Part shown: in pieces, positions 58,317-64,000 of the stretch
Layout: every line of letters begins with the position of its first letter
Position numbering within the stretch: position 1 is the stretch's first letter
From: Baylisascaris procyonis
Lineage: Eukaryota > Nematoda > Chromadorea > Rhabditida > Ascarididae
Reading direction: 5' to 3'
Assembly: GCA_037389465.1 (NCBI GenBank)
Contig: JAZARR010000072.1
Span: 385,001 to 449,000 of the forward strand
Length of the DNA stretch: 64,000 bases
Position numbers and translations under genes: made by a program
Notes under the pieces: generated by a model
Told to the model about the DNA's origin: nothing
Database searches by the model: none
What the model saw: only the letters and a program-made list of their open reading frames with translations

Positions 58317-58749
58317 AAACCCGGCAACAATAAGAACTACAGGAAAATGCCAACCTGACTGTGCCTAAGCAGTGACCGCGTCAACACCACTGCAATATGT
58401 ATCCACTGCCGTGTGCTGTAACGATTTTGATCGTTATGTAAATCGATCATGATGGTAGAGCAGCGGGATTACCCCATTGTATATCGCGTTCTACGTGTTG
58501 CTCTATTAATTATCGCTTTCATACTCTGAGATGGTATATAAGAGCTGTCATTGCCCACTGTGATTATTATTGTCACGATTGTAAGCGTGCCTCGTCGTGT
58601 GGAGTGAGGGTGCGAGCCGTGAGGATCGTCGTTGTGCCGTCGATTGAGGTGCTGGCGTGGCCGAGTGGGCCGATTTCGATTAATAAATTGTTTGCTTCTG
58701 ACGGGTGTTCGACGAGAAACAGGGGGGCCCGAAGGAGGACGGGCCTTAC

Positions 58750-58879
58750 ATGTGCCAATAACATCAGCGAGTGCTACTCTCACCAAATCGTCGGTGCCCA
58801 AATCGCCTTTCTCTAGATCATCACCCGCAGTTTCGCTCCCTGCTATGCATATGAGCGCCGAATGGTCGATTGAACTCAG
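58750..58879 (-). CDS. WDFY3-like exon
   Basis: CTTTGCAG and GTAAGG bound LSSIDHSALICIAGSETAG and DDLVRVALADVIGT. Strong splice sites and a clean frame make this a real exon. The WDFY3 placement comes from its neighbours and a weak match. Confidence 0.55.
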
Positions 58880-59034
58880 CTGCAAAGATCGCTGGTAGGA
58901 TCAATGACCGGGACTTTCTTCGAAGCTCATCATTCACCCCATTTCATTCATTTGTAAAGACAAAGGATCTTCTGCATGTCGCGATGGCCCTCATTTCTCA
59001 AGATGCTCGTCTTCTCCCCTCTCTCCCCCCTTAC

Positions 59035-59165
59035 TTGGAGAAGTGAGTGCTTCCTGAATGCATCCCGAATTGATAACAAGGTGATGCCGTGGAACGTGAT
59101 CACTCAATAACAGTGGCTCTCTTCTAGCCAGCAGCAGAAAATGCTCCAACTGCGATCGATTTCTA
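59035..59165 (-). CDS. WDFY3-like exon
   Basis: ACCTTAG is followed by RSQLEHFLLLARREPLLLSD, then LVINSGCIQEALTSPS and a GTAAGG donor. It has the leucine-rich helical character of the armadillo-like part of BEACH proteins. Confidence 0.55.
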
Positions 59166-59214
59166 CTAAGGTAACAAACACAATGAAATTTTTGTGTCTT
59201 CTCGCATGACATCG

Positions 59215-59321
59215 TTTGTCAATCTGCAGCATTGTCTGTTGAGCCTCATTGTTACACTTGATGAAATACAGTGCTTTTACGCAAATACGAAGCACACAGC
59301 GATTAAGCGCCAATCTTCTGC
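59215..59321 (-). CDS. WDFY3-like exon, limits uncertain
   Basis: The frame reads LALNRCVLRICVKALYFIK and NNEAQQTMLQ. WDFY3 has LDLQLAVANILQSLVHTERN and QQVMCEAGL at the corresponding place. The open frame extends further upstream (to about 59,472), so the exon may be larger. Confidence 0.52.
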
Positions 59322-59816
59322 CTTGTGAAATCGCATTTAACTTAATTTGCATAGCAGAAGCCATCGGAAACGTCACGTTTCGCCGACTTAACGAGGAGCA
59401 ATTTACAACGGGGGGAAAAATCCCCAACATTCCATATCGCATAACAGCATAGCGTAAATTTTGAGTTATCATAAAGGAGAGGCTTTGCTCAGGGATATTC
59501 GTGCCAAGATCAAGCTCTCATAAATAAAAGCGTTACGAAACTAATCCACAAATCAATATAAAGCTCCTGGTAATGAAAGTTCAGAAAAGTGTTACAGCCA
59601 ATTCATGCATACGTTGCATTTACACAGTAGACTACCAATATGTTGGTTCCATTTTCCTTACATATGATCATGCCAAACGTGAACATGTGATCGTTAAAGA
59701 TTTAAGGCTGAAAGGTGACGGCAGCATTCTGCATTCAGTGTGTGAAAAGTATAACTCATATCCTAAATCAGACAAACGAATCGCGTTAATAAAGAAGAGC
59801 CATAAGTAAAGTGTAC

Positions 59817-59986
59817 CAGGAATGGATCTGTTCGTAATGCTGGAACACTCGGTGAAACGCAGAAATATGTCCGCGCAGATGCGCAGTATCCAGCCGCCAA
59901 ACATCGTCACCTCCATCAACACATTTTGAAGAACTGTCGAATGCCCCAGTGGCGCGAACAGCTGTGCATAAATTGTCCCATCTGAT
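59817..59986 (-). CDS. WDFY3-like exon
   Basis: TTCTTTGCAG is followed by IRWDNLCTAVRATGAFD and FHRVFQHYEQIHSW and a GTACAC donor. WDFY3 has IQYEKLADAVRFLGCFSD right after the region matched by the upstream exon. Intact. Confidence 0.62.
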
Positions 59987-60638
59987 CTGCAAAGAAAAGG
60001 ATAGAAGCTTCGCGCGATTGTCACCTCGACCAAAAATTGCTATTCAAAGCCATATGAAATGTAATTCGCCGTTTTTCACGCAATACAAAGTCTTCATTCA
60101 ACAGTTCATTTAACGGGCAAGTGCTAGAGATGGTCATTTGAACTATGCAGTTCTGTAAAAAAAAAAACAAAGCTGTCACGCTCATCAGTGGATTTCTGCA
60201 CAACTTCTGACTATTTCTGAAAGGAACGAACATTTATGACCGATAGACCATTCACATCAAAAAAGATTTCGCTGCTATGTTGTTTGTTTGTAATTTATCT
60301 GTTACAATTTCAGCAAACACAAATTTAACTGGCGATATCTATAAGAACGTTGGTTTAATCATCGTACCTCAAAAAATATTTTTCATTTTATCAGCGTAAG
60401 AGCGCACATACGGAAGCCATGAAGTAGACAACTAATGTCCCTCTGCTTTTAGTAAAACTAAATTCGAATACAACACCTAGAAGCGAAGGCAAATTAAATA
60501 CAAATATAAACCAAGAAAATAAAAATTATAAATCATCAAAGGCGAAAGTGGACTATATGCTCACTTCCAGCGAGACGTATTTCGCATTTGATGGCTCATA
60601 ACGCATGCTGATTGCTAGCACCTTCATATAATATATAC

Positions 60639-60854
60639 AGATTCCAATAAGCTCAAACGCCCTGCAAGAATCTTTGCGTCGTCATGATTGTTTTCTTTGA
60701 TCGGCCGTTCCACCGATTCAGCAGGATGCTCTTCTGATGTTGGTAGCAGTTTACCATCGAGAGAAAGCAGCAATGACGTAACGCAGAGGTAACCGCCAAC
60801 ACGCCGGAACATCACACGCACTTTGTGGCTTTCTCGCAGTACGCACAACAGAGA
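60639..60854 (-). CDS. WDFY3-like exon (LRESH ... RKVGG motif)
   Basis: The frame reads LLCVLRESHKVRVMFRRVGG, then YLCVTSLLLSLDGKLLPT, and ends at a GTATAT donor. WDFY3 has LLSVLRESHRSRTVFRKVGG and FVYITSLLVAME here, the clearest family match in this gene. The acceptor is TTTGTAG and the exon is intact. Confidence 0.72.
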
Positions 60855-60899
60855 CTACAAATAGACCTCTTTGTAATTACTTGAATCAGTAGATTAAGT

Positions 60900-63800
60900 T
60901 TCCCGATGGAACCATGAAATGATTCAGAACAAATCGACGAACCACCGCAGTTGCAATCATTCCGGTTTTTTGAAGATGGAAGGACCATCCAGAGGAGTAT
61001 ACTTGGGGAGGATAAAGTACTGAGATGCCTCACTGTAAACTTCAGAAGATGTATGACGAAAAAGCTAAATAACAAGAGTTAATGCGAACATGTCAACTCA
61101 AAGTACACTGCGCTGTGTATCGCCTACTTAGACAACATGCCAATTGATCATCAGGGTGATAAGAAGATCTTTTTACAGTCACAATGTGATCGCCTAGAAA
61201 ACAAAACCAAAAGTATCGGGTGAAAGATCCAGAAGTAGAAGCTATCAGACATATTTGAGAGAAGAGTGCTCTTACTACAGGTATTCCTCTGGCTTGCAGC
61301 CCACACTAGTGCATAGATGGTTCGTGAGAAGGAATTCAGGAGGGGAAAATTGATAACGCAGAGAAATCCTTTATTTGTTGTTCAAACATGTTACTAGTAA
61401 AGGAAATGAAAGTGAAGGAAACAAAAGCACTTGTGATATGCCATCCAAAATGAACGAATGACTTTAATAATGGTCTAAATCACTTGAAAATTGACAAATA
61501 AAAACAGGTAAAACAAATAAATAAACAGATAAGACAAAGAAAGAAAAACAATGTACTCCTTTAAAACAAAAATGAGTGCGCATCCGCTCGCACCTAAAGA
61601 TTAACCTCTCAGCTACGGAGGGAGCTATCATAAGAACTCATGTGAAAAATTGAGAATTGAAATGGTAATCAAGAGAGATAAGCCCCATCTCATTAGTATC
61701 TCCACTATAGCATCAATAAACAGGCCCTCTAATAATTTCATTAAGATGTTCTAAATGAGAAAATAAGACTATTGAACTGCCAAAGCAACATCTTTTCACA
61801 TTATGTAATGGCCTCACTGTGCTCAAATTTCATTAAAGTGAGAGAAGTGCCCACCTTTAAAAGAACGCATTTCAATGAGAGACTGTCGTGTGGCGGCGAA
61901 TGTAGAATAACCAATAATGCGGCGAGATGTTCCTCACTATGTACCAAAAGTAAGAGTTGTTTCATCGACTGAAAACATTATTCCACTATCAGGTAATGCT
62001 TACCATCTCAGTCTAAGACTAAAAATGTTGATATCACACATGCTGACCATTATACTCTCATAAATCAAGTGTAGCAGCATGTCTGAGTGGCTAACAATAT
62101 ACTTCTTTAGCAATCTCACCAATACGACTATAGAGGCGGAGGCCTTTTGTATATCTGCCGAAACGTCACATGTCATAGAGCATGTCGTGAAAGATGTCCC
62201 CAGGCCTTTGTCGGCAAAAATAGGGCGCCCTTGCTAGGTTGGAGATGGCTGCTGATGGCAGTTGCCTGTGATCATAGATCAGCATTTCATCGCGCAGTGC
62301 AATCTATCATGAGTAGTCTAGTCGATAGGCGTTAGAGCTAGTGCTATGTGTGAACCTAACGCACGCAACAAGCTCAATGTGGAACAATCAAACGATTTCA
62401 GAATACCGGTAAGATTATCACATGCGAAATGCATAAATCCCTAAAAGACTGAAATTGCAGCTTGTGCAGATGAATCGAACTTTTTTTAGACCTTTGGATG
62501 TGAAGCGAACATAGCTTTGCTCACCCGTTTGACGCAAAGAGACATGGGCTAAATCAAATCCAATAAATGCGTGTTCTTTTTATGCTCTTTCGCAAATATG
62601 TCAGTGCCAAGATGGAAGTGCATGTGGTATCTGTCCACTACTTTTAATTCGAGAACTATTGCAGCTACAGCATCGAAGGTTGATCAACCTTTACACTAGC
62701 TTTCACGCCCACCCGTTATCAAAAAGGTTCCTTCAGAGCGCCCGAAAATTCACATCCGTTTTAATATCTCGCAGCCATTGTGATGAGAAATGCAATCTTT
62801 TAAGGGGGAAATTGTAGGAGCCGTTGATTAGATTTGCTCGCAATAAGAAAGAAGCTGCACTGATGAACTCGAACGCAAAACTGCGCAACCATCATGGTAC
62901 TCCTTCATTTGTTCTTTTACGATAGGCACATTTCATTTGCGCACATAGAAATGCTAATCTTTGCTTTCAGATGCGTTTGGTTCACTTCCGAATATACGAA
63001 CAATGAATCTTTTCTGAGCGTTTTTTTTTAGTTCATCAATCTTACACAGTTCAATTTGGCATCTAGAGCACGACGCTGCGCTTTTCAGAGAACCAAATTG
63101 CTAAATTTTGAACTCAAACAAAATTTTTTTAAAGGGGGAAAGTTTGGAGGGCGTTAGCTTCCCGTCCATGCAGTCAAGATGTCTCAAAAATTACCAAACA
63201 ATTCTTGCAAATACTTTGCGATACAATCTCTTTTGCCCCTGCCTTTGCAAGTAAAGATAAAGATAGCTGTTGCAACCCCTCTCCCCCCTTTTCCTACCGA
63301 TTTTAAATTCTGTAACAGTCTCTCGCGCGAGTTTAATTTCAACAACTTGGTCCTTCGCACTTCCACTGCTAGCAGTATCATTGTAGGAACGAGAAAACAC
63401 GCCAATCGAAGCCATTATAACGATTGAATGCATAACTGCAGAGCTGATGCACGCCATTCACCGTCAATCGACCAGCAACTTCGATCCGGCACTCTCGCGA
63501 AACACACCTGAAAGAAGAGTACGAGGTGAGCTAAGATACGACTGGATATCGAACAGCAACTAGTTCATCCTGTATCACCAGTAGGATCAGCGTCCCATTT
63601 GCAATATTATTAGAGAAAATGTACGAGGGGAATTATGAATTATCGAAATACCGCCGACGTTTCAGAGAGAGTGGCATTCACGCCTCTTATGCAATCCTAT
63701 CCTAAATTCCCTAGTCACATAAAAACCAACCACCTGTCTGCAAAGAATGGCAATGTTGACTACTGTGCGTTCGCTTGCGACAAGCAATTAGTCCGCTTAT

Positions 63801-64000
63801 GCAAAAACGTCCCATCATCTATAATTTAACCACTGGTGTTGTCTCTCACTTAACGGATCAGTTTGCTCCCTCACAAAGGTTTCATAAGAGAAACTTTTAT
63901 CCACTAAAATCAAGCACTACAAGAAAAACATTAACAAAAATTTCAGTGAAGCCTAAAAGCAGTAATACTTACGAGCATTGCCGTTGTTGCCACTAACAAG
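60900..64000. other. no supportable gene; possible upstream exons not resolved
   Basis: If the WDFY3-like gene continues, its N-terminal exons should be here on the minus strand. A CTCTGCAG acceptor near 63,445 opens onto a frame with FNRYNGFDWRVFSFL, faintly like the WDFY3 stretch FRIWQGYNFLCDLLL, but it soon meets a stop. Nothing else stands out; no RNA gene was found. Confidence 0.4.

Larger units (their letters stand above)
53950..60854 (-). pseudogene. WDFY3-like (BEACH family) gene fragment, multi-exon
   Basis: Minus-strand exons resemble, in order, the middle of WDFY3/ALFY, a very large autophagy scaffold (roughly human residues 650-1,930). These are armadillo-like and LamG-adjacent parts. 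The BEACH, WD40 and FYVE parts that should follow at lower coordinates are not seen before the HUWE1-like exons begin, and the N-terminus is not clear to the right. Most individual exons are open and have good splice signals. The gene may be rearranged or truncated, or I have missed small exons. The assignment rests on motif order, strongest at 60,639-60,854. Confidence 0.58.

Noticed and set aside
62070..62145. tRNA-like start (GTAGCAGCATGTCTGAGTGGCTAA)
   Set aside because: It resembles an A box of a Leu/Ser tRNA, but no B box (GGTTCRAATCC), anticodon stem or acceptor pairing follows.
1..64000. CRISPR array, bacterial operon, rRNA or spliced-leader gene
   Set aside because: None of the expected patterns was found; the only large repeats are TTAGGC-type arrays and transposons.

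Overview
The window looks like nematode nuclear DNA. Three things point there: long arrays of TTAGGC, the nematode telomere unit, and its variants; several BEL/Pao LTR retrotransposons; and, on the right, short AT-flanked exons with TTTCAG-type acceptors. No bacterial operon, rRNA, tRNA or CRISPR array is visible. All calls come from reading the sequence alone; homology to named families is by eye and no search was run.

Left part (1 to about 12,030). A decayed BEL/Pao element (A) lies on the minus strand from the left edge to about 6,000. About 3.7 kb of repeat-rich DNA without genes follows: a CGAAGC-rich diverged tandem repeat, a GC-rich foldback and a duplicated block of about 0.4 kb. A second decayed BEL/Pao element (B, plus strand) runs from about 9,840 and stops after RNase H, where the telomere-like array begins.

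Middle part (about 12,037 to 27,795). A large array of TTAGGC variants contains a nearly exact 2.86-2.89 kb higher-order duplication. It is split by a nearly complete BEL/Pao element (C, minus strand, 18,492-26,177). C has two LTRs of about 281 bp, a 5-bp target-site duplication TAGGG, gag with three zinc knuckles, protease, RT, RNase H, integrase, DUF5641 and an env-like transmembrane region in the same frame as pol. C has few breaks: a frame change between gag and protease, a frameshift before RT and two in-frame TGA codons.

Next (about 28 to 34 kb). After a stretch without genes comes an unknown small broken ORF (29,133-29,493). It is followed by a Penelope-like retroelement whose GIY-YIG endonuclease is N-terminal to the RT (permuted, Naiad/Chlamys-like). 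A downstream block holds a 5'UTR-like stretch, a possible small intron and a hammerhead-like motif. Two frameshifts and one stop break its ORF.

Right part (about 37.8 to 61 kb). All recognisable host exons are on the minus strand. From 60,854 down to about 53,950 they resemble the middle of the BEACH-family protein WDFY3. From 47,732 down to about 37,790 they resemble residues of roughly 590-1,400 of the HECT ligase HUWE1 (EEL-1 in C. elegans), including its UBA domain. Neither gene is complete: no BEACH/WD repeats, WWE or HECT domain is seen. Several HUWE1-like exons carry in-frame stops or a frameshift, so this is either a decaying copy or error-containing sequence. The exons between 48.9 and 53.6 kb could not be assigned. 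The remaining stretches are AT-rich with no supportable genes.
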